A stretch of DNA of 64,000 bases from Paraburkholderia hiiakae (GCF_904848665.1 NZ_CAJHCQ010000025.1:1-64000), one strand, 5' to 3'; shown: positions 8,818 through 18,105, counted from the first letter of the stretch. Numbers and translations: made by a program. Notes: a model not told the origin generated them from the sequence alone.

Positions 8818-10467
8818 CTACGCCGAGCCGAGCGCCGCTGCCACCTTGCTGCCCACCGGCGTGCCGAGGCCCGTACAGGCGTCCCAGCCGGGCGCCGCCG
8901 AGAAGTCGCCATTGCTGCCGCTCGTCACGTCGTTGAAGGCGCTGGGCTGCGCATAGAGCTTCGCATTCGCGAAGCCCACGGGCGTGCCGCGCGCCGCGTT
9001 GATACGCGCGATCAGCGCAGCCCACAGCGGCGCCACGGCGCTCGTGCCGCCCACCACGGTATCCGTGCCGGCCACGCGCACCTCGTAGCCCGTAGCCGGG
9101 TCGGCGTCGGCGGCAACATCGGGCACGCCGCGCCGCACCAGTGCGCCGGCCCCGCCGCTGCCACGCACGACGCGCAGGCCCTTTTGCCAGTCCGGCAGCG
9201 CGAACGTCGCGCTCACGCCGCCGCCGGTCGCGCCGTCTTCGCCGTCGCTCCACACGGTTTCCTGCGAGATGCGTCCGTTCGACGCCGCGATGTGCGTGCC
9301 GCCGCAGCCGAGCGCATAAGGGCTCGACGCGGGAAAATCGACATGATCGGCGCCGTCGCTCACGCCGTCCGACGAGCCGCTGTCGCCCGAAGCCGCGCAC
9401 ACGGTCACGCCGAGCGCGACGGCCGTTTGCAGCGCGTCGTTCAGCGCGCCGAGCGATTGCTGCGACCACGCCGACTCCGGCGCGCCCCAGCTGATCGAGA
9501 TGACCGATGGCTTGCGCTGGCTGTCGTGCAGCGCCGCGCTCACCGCATCGACGAAACCGGCCTCGCTGTTCGGCGCGAAATACACGGCGATGAGCGCACG
9601 AGGCGCCAGCGCACCCGCAATTTCCACGTCGAGCGTGACTTCGGCGTCGGGCCCGTTGGGGTCGCCGGTCGGCGCGTTCGTCACCTGATCGACGGAGACG
9701 TCCTCCACGCGCGGCGCGCTCACGCCAAGCTCCTTGAAATACGCGGTGAGGTCCGCCGTGTCGTATCCGCCACCCATTTCGATGAGGGCAATGCACTGGC
9801 CGCTGCCGTCACCCGCGGGAAAGCTGTAAAGCTCCGCGAGTTGCAAAGGCGTGAACGACCTGGTCACCGCGCGCGCGGCGCGGATTGGCGGGCGGATCGG
9901 GGCGCCTGGCACGCCTGCCAGGGTCTGCGCAGCGGTAGCCGGCGCATTGGCCTGATTCGTCGGCACGAAGCGAAAGTGCGGCTGCGCCTTCGCGCGATTG
10001 TCGAGCCCGACCACGGCGGTGACGACCTCGTGCATGTCGTCCGGCAAATGCAGGGGGCCGCTCGGCTGGTGATAGTGATGCGTGGTTTTGCCGACCTGAT
10101 GCTCGAAACGCTGCAGGTCGATGCCAAAGGCCGCGTTGTACTGCTGCACCGAGCCCGAGAGCACGACCCGGCGCGCCGAGGCATCGGCCTCTTCTACGGC
10201 GAGGCCGTGCGCATTCGCGAACTGCTCGACACGCTCGATATCGGCGGCGCTAGCGCCAAAGCGCCGCTCATAGTCCTCGCGCGAAACCGGCCTGGCGGCG
10301 GGATCGTTCGCGGTGAGCCTGTCCACCAGTTCGTGGAATTCGGCCGACGCCTGACGCCGCAGGATCAGCACGATCTTGAAGCGCTCCGCCGGATCGCAAG
10401 CGCCGACGCACTGCGCGCCAGCGGGCGCGGGATGTTCACTGCCTGCCACGGGAAGCTGCCTGGTCAT
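8818..10467 (-). CDS. S53 family peptidase (sedolisin/kumamolisin type) with pro-domain
   Basis: A 549-aa serine-carboxyl peptidase. Residues about 25-195 match the sedolisin pro-domain (ARPVSREDYERRFG, and the VVLSGSVQQYNAAFG region). The catalytic domain has the Glu276-xxx-Asp280 pair (AEVTLDVEIAGAL), the oxyanion Asp362 (AASGDSGSSDG) and the nucleophile Ser476 in VVGGTSAVAPLW; the usual form is SGTSA. A calcium-site-like tail (GWDACTGLGTP) is present. No Sec signal is evident before the pro-domain, as in kumamolisin-type proteins. ATG at 10467 follows AAGGAG. Such enzymes are endopeptidases active in acid. It is paired with an S10 exopeptidase gene downstream. Confidence 0.9.
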   Translation of the reverse strand: MTRQLPVAGSEHPAPAGAQCVGACDPAERFKIVLILRRQASAEFHELVDRLTANDPAARPVSREDYERRFGASAADIERVEQFANAHGLAVEEADASARRVVLSGSVQQYNAAFGIDLQRFEHQVGKTTHHYHQPSGPLHLPDDMHEVVTAVVGLDNRAKAQPHFRFVPTNQANAPATAAQTLAGVPGAPIRPPIRAARAVTRSFTPLQLAELYSFPAGDGSGQCIALIEMGGGYDTADLTAYFKELGVSAPRVEDVSVDQVTNAPTGDPNGPDAEVTLDVEIAGALAPRALIAVYFAPNSEAGFVDAVSAALHDSQRKPSVISISWGAPESAWSQQSLGALNDALQTAVALGVTVCAASGDSGSSDGVSDGADHVDFPASSPYALGCGGTHIAASNGRISQETVWSDGEDGATGGGVSATFALPDWQKGLRVVRGSGGAGALVRRGVPDVAADADPATGYEVRVAGTDTVVGGTSAVAPLWAALIARINAARGTPVGFANAKLYAQPSAFNDVTSGSNGDFSAAPGWDACTGLGTPVGSKVAAALGSA

Positions 10468-10767
10468 GGCCGGTTTCTCCTTCGTGAAGCGCATGCGTGT
10501 GTCGGGATTCTGGCGCTCGAACACGCGTTGAATGACCGGAGTTCCGCGCGCCAACCCGCCCCGGCATGCCGTACCAAATCTTTGGGATATTCACGCAGCA
10601 TCGCCATCGCACGAGCGGCCAGCGGCGCAGCGCGAATGCAAACGAGGCAGTGTGCGCATTCGGCGTGCCCGCCACGATCGTTATACACCGATGACGATTG
10701 CAAATCTCTCCGGGCGCAGGCGCCAAGCCACGTCGCGCAGGTCGTTGGGGGGAGTGCGAGATGCGCG

Positions 10768-10798
10768 AAAAGCGCGCGGGCACTACGCCCGCGCGCTT
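10768..10798 (-). terminator. Rho-independent terminator downstream of galU
   Basis: A 12-bp perfect stem (AAGCGCGCGGGC / GCCCGCGCGCTT) with a 5-base loop, 10770-10798. Read on the minus strand it runs into TTTT just after the stem. It lies about 50 bases past the galU stop. Confidence 0.7.
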
Positions 10799-10848
10799 CG
10801 AATTGCCCGTAGCGTGGTTGCGCCGCGATGGCGTTTTATGCCGCGCTT

Positions 10849-11739
10849 TTATGCTGCGGCAGCCAGCGCGGCCGGCAGATGCGTTTGCAGATACGCTTCG
10901 AACTCCTCCTTCACCTCCGGATGGCGCAGCGCGAACTCCACCGTCGCCTTGAGATAACCGAGCTTGCTACCGCAGTCGAAACGCGTGCCCATGTAGCGGT
11001 ACGCGAGCACCTGCTCTTCGGTGAGCAGCGACTGCAATGCATCGGTAAGCTGCAGCTCGCCGCCCGCACCCGGCTTCAGCGCGCGCAGATGTTCGAAAAT
11101 TGTCGGCATCAGCACATAGCGGCCCACCACGCCGAGATTCGAGGGCGCGACTTCCGGCGCCGGCTTTTCGACAATGCCCGAGAGCTTGAACACATCCTCT
11201 TCCCACTCGCGGCCATCGACAATGCCGTACGACGCGCTGTTTTCACGCGCGATCGATTCCACGCCGACCACCGAGCTGTGATAGTGATTGAACGTGTTCA
11301 CGAGCTGCTTCATGACGGGCGTGGGGCTGTACAGCAGGTCGTCCGCGAGAATCACGGCGAACGGCGAACCGCCCACGAGCTTTTCCGCGCACAGCACGGC
11401 GTGGCCCAGACCGAGCGCCTCGGCCTGGCGCACGTAGAAGCAGTCCACATTGGCCGGCTTGATGCTGCGAACGAGGTCGAGCAGCTTTTGCTTGTTGCGG
11501 GCTTCGAGTTCGCATTCGATCTCGTATGACTTGTCGAAATGGTCTTCGATCGCGCGCTTGCTGCGGCCGGTCACGAAGATCATTTCGGTAATCCCCGCAG
11601 CGATCGCCTCTTCCACCGCGTACTGAATGAGCGGCTTGTCGACGATCGGCAGCATTTCCTTCGGGCTCGCCTTGGTGGCGGGCAAGAAGCGCGTCCCAAG
11701 GCCTGCAACAGGAAATACCGCTTTGGTTACTTTGAGCAT
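10849..11739 (-). CDS. galU: UTP-glucose-1-phosphate uridylyltransferase
   Basis: A 296-aa GalU-type enzyme that makes UDP-glucose from UTP and glucose 1-phosphate. It begins MLKVTKAVFPVAGLGTRF and contains the nucleotide-binding signature GLGTRFLPATKASPKEM, IVDKPLIQY and FVTGRSKRAIEDHFD. Its length matches the family. ATG at 11739 gives the standard N-terminus; in-frame starts 9 and 51 bases upstream have poorer placement. Its position next to the acyltransferase and double glycosyltransferase matches bceT of the cepacian bce-II cluster. UDP-glucose feeds UDP-glucuronate made by bceC and glucosyl priming by bceB. Confidence 0.93.
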   Translation of the reverse strand: MLKVTKAVFPVAGLGTRFLPATKASPKEMLPIVDKPLIQYAVEEAIAAGITEMIFVTGRSKRAIEDHFDKSYEIECELEARNKQKLLDLVRSIKPANVDCFYVRQAEALGLGHAVLCAEKLVGGSPFAVILADDLLYSPTPVMKQLVNTFNHYHSSVVGVESIARENSASYGIVDGREWEEDVFKLSGIVEKPAPEVAPSNLGVVGRYVLMPTIFEHLRALKPGAGGELQLTDALQSLLTEEQVLAYRYMGTRFDCGSKLGYLKATVEFALRHPEVKEEFEAYLQTHLPAALAAAA

Positions 11740-12346
11740 GATGTCCATTTCCAGATCGTTCGTTTGAGTCTCGGTCTCGCAGCGAGGCAAGCCGACTTCC
11801 CCGAGGTTCTGCCTTGGCAGATTCTTGTATTGAACAGGATTGTTTACCGTCTTTTAATGAATAAAAAAAGCCAGTAAATCCAGATTGTGTAATTCCAGCA
11901 TAACACCGGAAATTATTGCCATTCACTCTGAATAATTTCAAGCAAACCGGCATGAATTTCCTGATCCGGTTTGTGTCAATGACGCGTCTCGTTCGGGCGC
12001 AGTCTACTCCGCTTCGTCGGTGGGCGGCAAGGCGCCGGAGCGCGTGCGTGCGCGCCGGATGGGCTCATTGCGCAAGGCCTCACGATACGCGGACACCCCC
12101 ACGAGTATCAACAGCACGGCCACGCCGGCCAGCAAGTGCAGGTTCATCGGATTCTCCAGCGACCATAGTCGATCACACTCAAACTAGCATTCCAAATTCC
12201 ATAAATAAATCGCTTTGTTTTTCAATCCATTTATTTCTCCATTTCTCTTATGCTCGCGAATACATTTTGAAAATCTTTTGCTTACTTCACTCGCGCGCGC
12301 GCCCCTAAGATCGCCGGGTACCCTCCCCAAGGACCGGCTGACACCG
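11740..12346. other. AT-rich divergent promoter region between galU and the acyltransferase gene
   Basis: About 600 bases with AT-rich stretches at 11820-11930 and 12180-12300, as expected for promoters of the two divergent genes. One short open frame (12004-12147, minus) is listed separately. I see no RNA gene or clear operator. Confidence 0.4.
12004..12147 (-). CDS. 47-aa putative single-span membrane peptide
   Basis: A short open frame starting at ATG 12147 with GGAGA 5 bases upstream. It encodes a hydrophobic segment (LLAGVAVLLILVGVSAY), then a basic stretch (REALRNEPIRRARTR) and a polar tail ending DEAE. One transmembrane helix with a positive cytoplasmic flank is plausible. It lies between galU and an acyltransferase gene; any tie to polysaccharide synthesis is only by position. 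I do not recognise the family. It may be a chance open frame, although the ribosome site and hydrophobic pattern argue for a gene. Confidence 0.45.
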   Translation of the reverse strand: MNLHLLAGVAVLLILVGVSAYREALRNEPIRRARTRSGALPPTDEAE

Positions 12347-13534
12347 ATGAGCGACCCCGTACTCCAAACCGCCATGCCGCCTGCCTCCGCGCTGCCCGCC
12401 GCCGCTGCGACCACTGCAGCGCGGCCCACGACCGCGGCCCGCGAGCTTGCAGGCGACCAGTTGATCGAGGCTCTGCGCGGCTTTGCGGCCCTGCTGGTGG
12501 CGTATTTCCATTGCCGCCAGGTCACCTGGATCGGCATGGGTGCGTTCCACCAGCTGCACGCCAGCCTTGCGAGCCCCGGCACTATCGCCGCGTGGCTCAC
12601 GTTTCCGATTGCATGGGGATCGGCGGGCGTGCCGATTTTTTTCGTCATCAGCGGCTATTGCATTCACCGCAGCGGCGCCGCGCGCCTGAATGCGAACCCC
12701 AATTTCCGGCTCGACGCGCGGCAGTTCTGGCTGCGCCGCTTCGTGCGCATCTATCCGGTGCTGCTCGCCGCGTTGCTCCTCACGCTGGCTGTCGATTCGA
12801 TCAGCCTGTCGCTGCTTCCTGTGAGCCACAAGATCAACGGCATCGGGGCGCGCGACTTCTTCGTCAATCTGTTCTCCCTGCAAGGCGTGGCCGGTAAAAC
12901 GTATGGCTCGAACGGCGCGCTCTGGACCCTTTCGCTCGAAGTGCAGTTCTACCTGCTTTACCCGCTGCTCTTCGCCGCGCGCCGCCGTTTTGGCCTGAAT
13001 GTCGTGCTCGCCGCCGTGGCGCTCGTCAACGTCGTATCTGCGTTGACACTGGAGCGGCACGACATCGTCGTCTTCACGTCGTACTGGTTCTCGTGGATGC
13101 TCGGTGCGTGGATCGCCGAGGTGCGCTTGCGTGGCTCGTCCGGCTTCCGTTTTGCCTACTCTGCTGCGGCGCTTTTCGCTGTGGCCGGTTGCGTGGCGTT
13201 CCACTTCGGTCAGTTCGGCGCGTTCCAGCTCTGGGCCTGCGCGTTTGCCTGCTATCTCGTGAAGGCGCTCGCGCAGCCCGCGCCCGTGTCTTTCGGCGTG
13301 CTGCACTCGCTGTTCTCTAAACTCGGCGATTTCAGCTACTCGCTCTATCTGATCCATTTGCCTCTCTTCGTGCTGCTCGGATCGCTGCTGTTCCGCTCCG
13401 GGCTGCAGACGTCGATCTGGCCGTCGTTTGGTTTTACGCTTGTCGTGATTCCGGTGGCTTGGGTGTTCTATCGGCTCTTTGAGCGGCCTGCGCTTTATGC
13501 CGCTGCGCGGCTCAGGAAACGGGTCAGCGCCTGA
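12347..13534 (+). CDS. Membrane acyltransferase 3 family protein (BceS-like)
   Basis: A 395-aa integral membrane protein of the acyltransferase 3 family, which transfers acetyl or similar groups to sugars of exported polysaccharides. After a 40-residue Ala-rich N-terminus the family signature appears: GFAALLVAYFHCRQ, then GVPIFFVISGYCIHRS, WLRRFVRIYPV and TLSLEVQFYLLYPL. About ten hydrophobic segments follow. ATG at 12347 is preceded by AAGGA at a long spacing; the frame is open further upstream, so the start is not certain. It lies in the bce-II block between galU and the double glycosyltransferase, where cepacian clusters carry bceS. It probably decorates the polymer with acyl groups. Confidence 0.85.
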   Translation: MSDPVLQTAMPPASALPAAAATTAARPTTAARELAGDQLIEALRGFAALLVAYFHCRQVTWIGMGAFHQLHASLASPGTIAAWLTFPIAWGSAGVPIFFVISGYCIHRSGAARLNANPNFRLDARQFWLRRFVRIYPVLLAALLLTLAVDSISLSLLPVSHKINGIGARDFFVNLFSLQGVAGKTYGSNGALWTLSLEVQFYLLYPLLFAARRRFGLNVVLAAVALVNVVSALTLERHDIVVFTSYWFSWMLGAWIAEVRLRGSSGFRFAYSAAALFAVAGCVAFHFGQFGAFQLWACAFACYLVKALAQPAPVSFGVLHSLFSKLGDFSYSLYLIHLPLFVLLGSLLFRSGLQTSIWPSFGFTLVVIPVAWVFYRLFERPALYAAARLRKRVSA

Positions 13535-13539
13535 CGTTT

Positions 13540-14118
13540 GGCTCCTTGGCGCTTTGGCCTTTCCTTGATTTCGCGTCGGTATGCAAGCGTTGCCCCTGTG
13601 CGGGGCGGCACCTACTTTTCTTTGCAGCGGCAAAGAAAAGTAGGCAAAAGAAAGCCGCTCACACCGCCAATGCCTGCCACGGTTCATCTCGCGCCACCAC
13701 AGTTAGTGGCTCCGGAGCGTCTGTCGCCTCGCACCACCCAGGTTAGTGACAAAGGGCTCATTCATCCCGCTGCTCGCTACGCATGCAGCGGCCGGGTTTG
13801 CAACGGAAACCAACGGTATGGATGAGGTGGGCGAGAACTCGCGCGCCCCGATGGCTTTTGGTTATGCCCTTCGGGGCGCGGAGCGCCGCCGGAAGGATGA
13901 GCGCCTTGTCACTCCGGTTGTGGGCGAGTGGTGACAGACGCTCCGGAGCCACTGGCATGTACGGCCAGAGGTGAACTGTGGCAGGCGCTGGCGGTTTGAG
14001 CGGCTTTCTTTTGCCTACTTTTCTTTGCCGCTGCAAAGAAAAGTAGGTGCCGCCCCGCACAGGGGCAACGCTTGCATACCGACGCGAAATCAAGGAAAGG
14101 CCAAAGCGCCAAGGAACC
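13540..14118. repeat. Long inverted repeat with nested palindromes between convergent genes
   Basis: The left arm starts at 13540 and the right arm ends at 14118. Read as reverse complement, the arms are identical for roughly 120 bases (13544 to about 13662 against the mirror segment near 14114) and similar but diverged inward to about 13755 and 13905. Each arm holds a perfect 15-bp stem with a 4-base loop: CCTACTTTTCTTTGC pairing with GCAAAGAAAAGTAGG, at 13611-13644 and 14014-14047. The middle of about 150 bases is not duplicated. The element fills the whole gap between two convergent genes, so it may end transcription from both sides. I recall similar sequence scattered through Burkholderiales genomes, but could not check this. 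Confidence 0.85.
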
Positions 14119-14126
14119 GCAACCCC

Positions 14127-16613
14127 TTACCTGCCACGCGCAACAACACCGTCAAGCACACGCTCGACAGCATCGACATACCGCTGCTTACCGAACCGCT
14201 CCCGCGCGGTAGCAAGCCCTTGCACAGCAAGCCCTTCCCGCAACGCCGCATCATCGTGCAGCCTGGCAATCGTCGCAGCCAGATCCTTCGCATCGCCCGG
14301 CGTGCAGAGCAACCCGCTCTTGCCGTGTTCGACGATCTCGATCACACCGCCATCCCGCGAGGCGACCACCGGCCGCTGCGCCAGCATACCCTCGACGACC
14401 ACACGGCCAAACGGCTCAGGCGTAATAGACGTATGCGCGATCACATCGACCGCACGCATGCAAGCCGCGATGTCATGCCGAAAGCCAAGAAAATGCACGC
14501 GCGCCTGCAACCCATTCGCCTCGACGAACGCACGCAGTTCCGCAGCATAGGCATCCTCACCGAACAGCGGTGCACCCACCAACACCGCATGCGCCCGCGG
14601 CTCGTCGAGCAACGCTTCGAGCAGCACATGCTGACCTTTCCAGCGCGCGAGCCGGCTGAACGCACCCACGAGGAACGCGTCCTCTGGCAGCCCGATTTGC
14701 GCGCGCAATTGCGCCTGCGGCACACGCGCAAGCGCACGGAACGGCGATTCGTCCACGCCGTTATGCACCACGTCGATGCGCTTCGCGTCGAAACGTGTGA
14801 GTTGCGCGAACACTTTCGCCGAAGCGTGCGAATTGGCGATCACATGCGCGAGCCCAAGCTTCGCGCAGCCCTTGATCACGGCCCGCTGAACGCGGCCGAA
14901 GTGCTCGTCACTCACGATGTCACGCAAATGCCAGACCACCGGCTTACGCGCAAGCTTGCCCGCGAGCACGCCGATCACCATCGCGCGTTGCGTGTTGGCG
15001 TAGAGCACGTCGGCTTCGCGGGCGCGGCGGCGCGTCTCGCGCACCAGCGCGGCAATTCCCGCGAGCACGCCCAGACGCGGTGCCGCGCCGCCATCGCGGC
15101 GCACGTTGCTCAAGGCGCCCGAATCAAGCACCTCCACGCGCGCGCCGGCCTTGTCGAGCGCCTCCCTGAAGGGCCCGTCGTTGAAGAGCAGCACATCGAT
15201 GCGCGAGCGCAATCCCTTCACCACTTCGAGCAGCGATAGCTCGGCGCCGCCCAGCACGCCGCTCTGGTCGATCGCGAGCACGCGCGACGCTTTCGTTGCG
15301 TTCGCATCGATATCGAACGGCGGCGCGCCGTGAGCGGAGCCCACCTGTGAGATCGACGGCACCGCCTTCGCCACGCGTGCGAAAAACTGCTCGCGGAAAT
15401 GCCGTGAAGAAAAGCGCTCGGCGTTCGCGCGGCAATCCTCGGCGCGGAATCGGCCCGGATCGCTTTCGAACGAATCGACGGCCGCGATGATCGCGTCTGC
15501 GCTTTGTTCTTCGAAGAAGAGGCCCGTGGGGCGCGAACCGGTATCGCGCACCGTTTCGAGCGCGCCGCCCTTCCCGAATGCAATGACGGGTGTGCCGCAA
15601 GCCTGCGCCTCGACCACGGAAATGCCGAAGTCCTCTTCCGCCGCGAACACGAAGGCCTTCGCGCGCCGCATGCGGTCGTGCAGTACCGCGAACGGCTGAT
15701 AGCCCAGCACTTCCACGTTGGGCGTCGCCTTCGCGCGCACCTTGTTCATGTCGGGACCGTCGCCGATCACCACGAGGCGCCGCTCGGGCATGCGCGCGAA
15801 CGCCTCGACGATCAGGTCGATCTTCTTGTACGGCACGAGGCGCGAGGCGGTCACATAGAAGTCTTCTTTTTGCGTTTCAAGCTCGAACGCGTCGATATCC
15901 ACGGGCGGATAAACCACCTCGGCTTTGCGCTGATACACCTTCTGAATGCGGCGCGCAATGAACTCCGAGTTGGCGACGAACTGGTCCACTGAATTCGCCG
16001 TGCGAACGTCCCAGTTGCGGATGTAGTGCAGGATCAGGCGCGCGAGCATCGACTTCGGGCCGCGCGTGAGGCTCGACTCCTGCAGGTACTGATGCTGGAG
16101 GTCCCATGCATAGCGAATCGGCGAATGCACGTAGCTGATGTGAAACTGGTCCGGTCCCGTGAGCACGCCTTTGGCGACCGCGTGGCTACTCGAAATCACC
16201 ACGTCGTAGCCGGATACGTCGAGCTGCTCGATGGCGAGCGGCATGAACGGCAGGTACGCGCGATAACGCTTGCGCGCGCCGGGCAGCTTTTGGATGAACG
16301 AGGTCGTGGCGCGCTTGCCGCGCAGAAACGCGCGGTCCTTCGAATCGACGAAGTCGACGACCGAAAACAGGTCCGCGTCAGGGAAGCAGGCTAGGATCTG
16401 CTCGAGCACGCGCTCCGCGCCCGCGTAGGTCACGAGCCAGTCGTGCACGATGGCCACGCGCGGCGCACGGCCTGCGGCGAGGCTTGGCCGCAAGGGCCGC
16501 AGCGGCATGACAGCGCCCGTTTCGGCGCGTCGCGGTTGGGTGGCGTCGCGCCGTTGAATGGGCGCGGCAGCACTTTCGGACGGCGCCGCTTCGTCGATCA
16601 GTTCGTGACTCAT
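14127..16613 (-). CDS. Two-domain GT4 glycosyltransferase (BceR-like)
   Basis: An 828-aa protein with two fused GT4-type glycosyltransferases. Domain one (about 50-430) opens RVAIVHDWLVTYAGAERVLE and has a GT-B C-half with FAAEEDFGISVVEAQACGTP. Domain two (about 440-820) opens VLAIDQSGVLGGAELSL and has SITPEPFGRVVVEGM. Both carry the E-x7-E-like sugar-nucleotide motif. Two transferases in one chain could add two successive sugars to the lipid-linked repeat unit. The ATG at 16613 overlaps the flippase stop by ATGA, so translation is coupled. The gene order matches bceR of cepacian clusters. Which sugars are added cannot be read. Confidence 0.85.
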   Translation of the reverse strand: MSHELIDEAAPSESAAAPIQRRDATQPRRAETGAVMPLRPLRPSLAAGRAPRVAIVHDWLVTYAGAERVLEQILACFPDADLFSVVDFVDSKDRAFLRGKRATTSFIQKLPGARKRYRAYLPFMPLAIEQLDVSGYDVVISSSHAVAKGVLTGPDQFHISYVHSPIRYAWDLQHQYLQESSLTRGPKSMLARLILHYIRNWDVRTANSVDQFVANSEFIARRIQKVYQRKAEVVYPPVDIDAFELETQKEDFYVTASRLVPYKKIDLIVEAFARMPERRLVVIGDGPDMNKVRAKATPNVEVLGYQPFAVLHDRMRRAKAFVFAAEEDFGISVVEAQACGTPVIAFGKGGALETVRDTGSRPTGLFFEEQSADAIIAAVDSFESDPGRFRAEDCRANAERFSSRHFREQFFARVAKAVPSISQVGSAHGAPPFDIDANATKASRVLAIDQSGVLGGAELSLLEVVKGLRSRIDVLLFNDGPFREALDKAGARVEVLDSGALSNVRRDGGAAPRLGVLAGIAALVRETRRRAREADVLYANTQRAMVIGVLAGKLARKPVVWHLRDIVSDEHFGRVQRAVIKGCAKLGLAHVIANSHASAKVFAQLTRFDAKRIDVVHNGVDESPFRALARVPQAQLRAQIGLPEDAFLVGAFSRLARWKGQHVLLEALLDEPRAHAVLVGAPLFGEDAYAAELRAFVEANGLQARVHFLGFRHDIAACMRAVDVIAHTSITPEPFGRVVVEGMLAQRPVVASRDGGVIEIVEHGKSGLLCTPGDAKDLAATIARLHDDAALREGLAVQGLATARERFGKQRYVDAVERVLDGVVARGR

Positions 16614-18076
16614 GCGCTTTTCCGTGAATTCAGTCGAAAGAGAAGGGAACGGGCGTAGCCGCGCAGCATGGGCGTGGTCGCAACCGACCACACCACGTTG
16701 GCGAGCGCAAGCACGACACCGGCGCCGATTGCGTACAGCGCATCCGGCAGCCACCACGCAAGACCGAGCGCAGCGGTGAGAAAACTCAGGTGTGCAAACA
16801 TATCGACGATGATCGTGCGGCTATGAATGCGCGAAAGCCACAGCAGTACGACGTAGTCGAACAACGCGCGAAACAGCACGGCGGCGGCGGCACCGGGTAA
16901 GCCGAAACGCGAAATGCCGAGCCATAGCAGGCCTGCGAAAAGCGGCAGTTCCACGAGCCCCACGCGCGCGGCGGCAGCCGGATTGTTTTGCGACTGGATG
17001 AGAATGCGCGTCACGCCCGCCTGCCCGACGAGCCATACCGCGATGATCAGCACGCGCCCGACCGGCGCACCATGCTCCGCGATCACGGGCCCCACCCACG
17101 CATGCAGGAAGGGCTCGAGCACGACGATCGCGCCGATCGCGATGGGCGTGAATACGGCATTGAGAAATTGCAGCGACTGCGCGGCGATTTCATCCGCATG
17201 CTCGCGGCCCAGCGCCGAGAGGCGCGGAAACAGCGTGCGCACGAGCGCATTGGGCACCATGTTCAGGCGCGTGACGAGGTTTTGCGGCACCGTGTAGTAC
17301 GTGACGAAGCGCGCGCCAAGGCCCGCACCCAGCATCATGCGGTCGAGCGAATCCGCGACCATCGTCGTCATGCTCGCGACCAGCATCCAGCCGCCGAAAT
17401 TGAACAGTGCCTTCGAGGTATCGAGGCGCGGACCGCGCACCTTGCGAATGCCGAGTACGCGCAGCGCCGAGCGGCCGAGCAGGATGGCGGCCGCGAGACG
17501 CGCGAACACGGCGGCGGCCAGCACAGTCTGCAGATTCGGCTCGTACGCCCAGGCCGCGGCGAGCGGAAGCAACTGGAACAGGAACGTGCCGAGCGTCTGG
17601 TTCGTGTTGTAGATGCCGAAGCGCTCCGCGCCGTTGATCGCGCCCGCAAACACCCATGAGACATTCGCCACTGGAATCGCCACGGCGAGCCAGGGCAGCG
17701 CGAGATACACCTCGTGGCGCAATTCGGGCGTGACGTGCGTGAAATACGCGGTATAGAGTGCGCCGCCCGAATAGATCAGCAGGCCGCCAATCGCGCCGGT
17801 CGTGAAATTCAGCCAGAAGGCGCTCCAGAACACGCGCTCGCAGGCGTCGGCGTCTTTGGACGCATACGCCTTCGAGATCTGGTTCTGCGCGGCCATGCTC
17901 ATGCCGAGATCGAGCACGCTGAAGTAGCCGATCAAGGTCCACACGAGCGCGATCACGCCGTAGCGCTCCACGCCGAGCAGGCGAATATACGAAGGCACCG
18001 TGACGAGCGACACGAAGGTCGGCAGCACGAGACCGAACAGATTGATTGCGACGTTGCGCAGTATTCCTTTATCCAT
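16610..18076 (-). CDS. wzx: Polysaccharide repeat-unit flippase, Wzx type (BceQ-like)
   Basis: A 488-aa membrane protein of the MATE-like polysaccharide transporter group, with about 12-14 hydrophobic segments. It starts MDKGILRNVAINLFGLVL, typical of Wzx N-termini, followed by GVERYGVIALVWTLIGYFSVLDLGMS. Its role is to move the undecaprenyl-linked repeat unit to the periplasmic face. ATG at 18076 was chosen because the transmembrane start is complete there; the longer open frame upstream is Arg-rich and overlaps the next gene. The ribosome site is weak (GGATA). It lies between the beta-propeller gene (29 bases upstream) and the double glycosyltransferase (ATGA overlap). Confidence 0.88.
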   Translation of the reverse strand: MDKGILRNVAINLFGLVLPTFVSLVTVPSYIRLLGVERYGVIALVWTLIGYFSVLDLGMSMAAQNQISKAYASKDADACERVFWSAFWLNFTTGAIGGLLIYSGGALYTAYFTHVTPELRHEVYLALPWLAVAIPVANVSWVFAGAINGAERFGIYNTNQTLGTFLFQLLPLAAAWAYEPNLQTVLAAAVFARLAAAILLGRSALRVLGIRKVRGPRLDTSKALFNFGGWMLVASMTTMVADSLDRMMLGAGLGARFVTYYTVPQNLVTRLNMVPNALVRTLFPRLSALGREHADEIAAQSLQFLNAVFTPIAIGAIVVLEPFLHAWVGPVIAEHGAPVGRVLIIAVWLVGQAGVTRILIQSQNNPAAAARVGLVELPLFAGLLWLGISRFGLPGAAAAVLFRALFDYVVLLWLSRIHSRTIIVDMFAHLSFLTAALGLAWWLPDALYAIGAGVVLALANVVWSVATTPMLRGYARSLLFRLNSRKSA

Positions 18077-18105
18077 TAGGTATCCAGTTGCGTGGCCCGT
18101 GAGGG

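Noticed and set aside
7822..10812. A 996-codon open frame on the plus strand over the peptidase genes
   Set aside because: It is a shadow of the two real minus-strand peptidases, with His/Arg/Val-rich composition and no family match.
13538..14112. Similar open frames on both strands in the inverted repeat, with matching peptides such as SRRYASVAPVRGGTYF
   Set aside because: The peptide similarity follows from the inverted repeat itself. There is no ribosome site or codon pattern for a gene.
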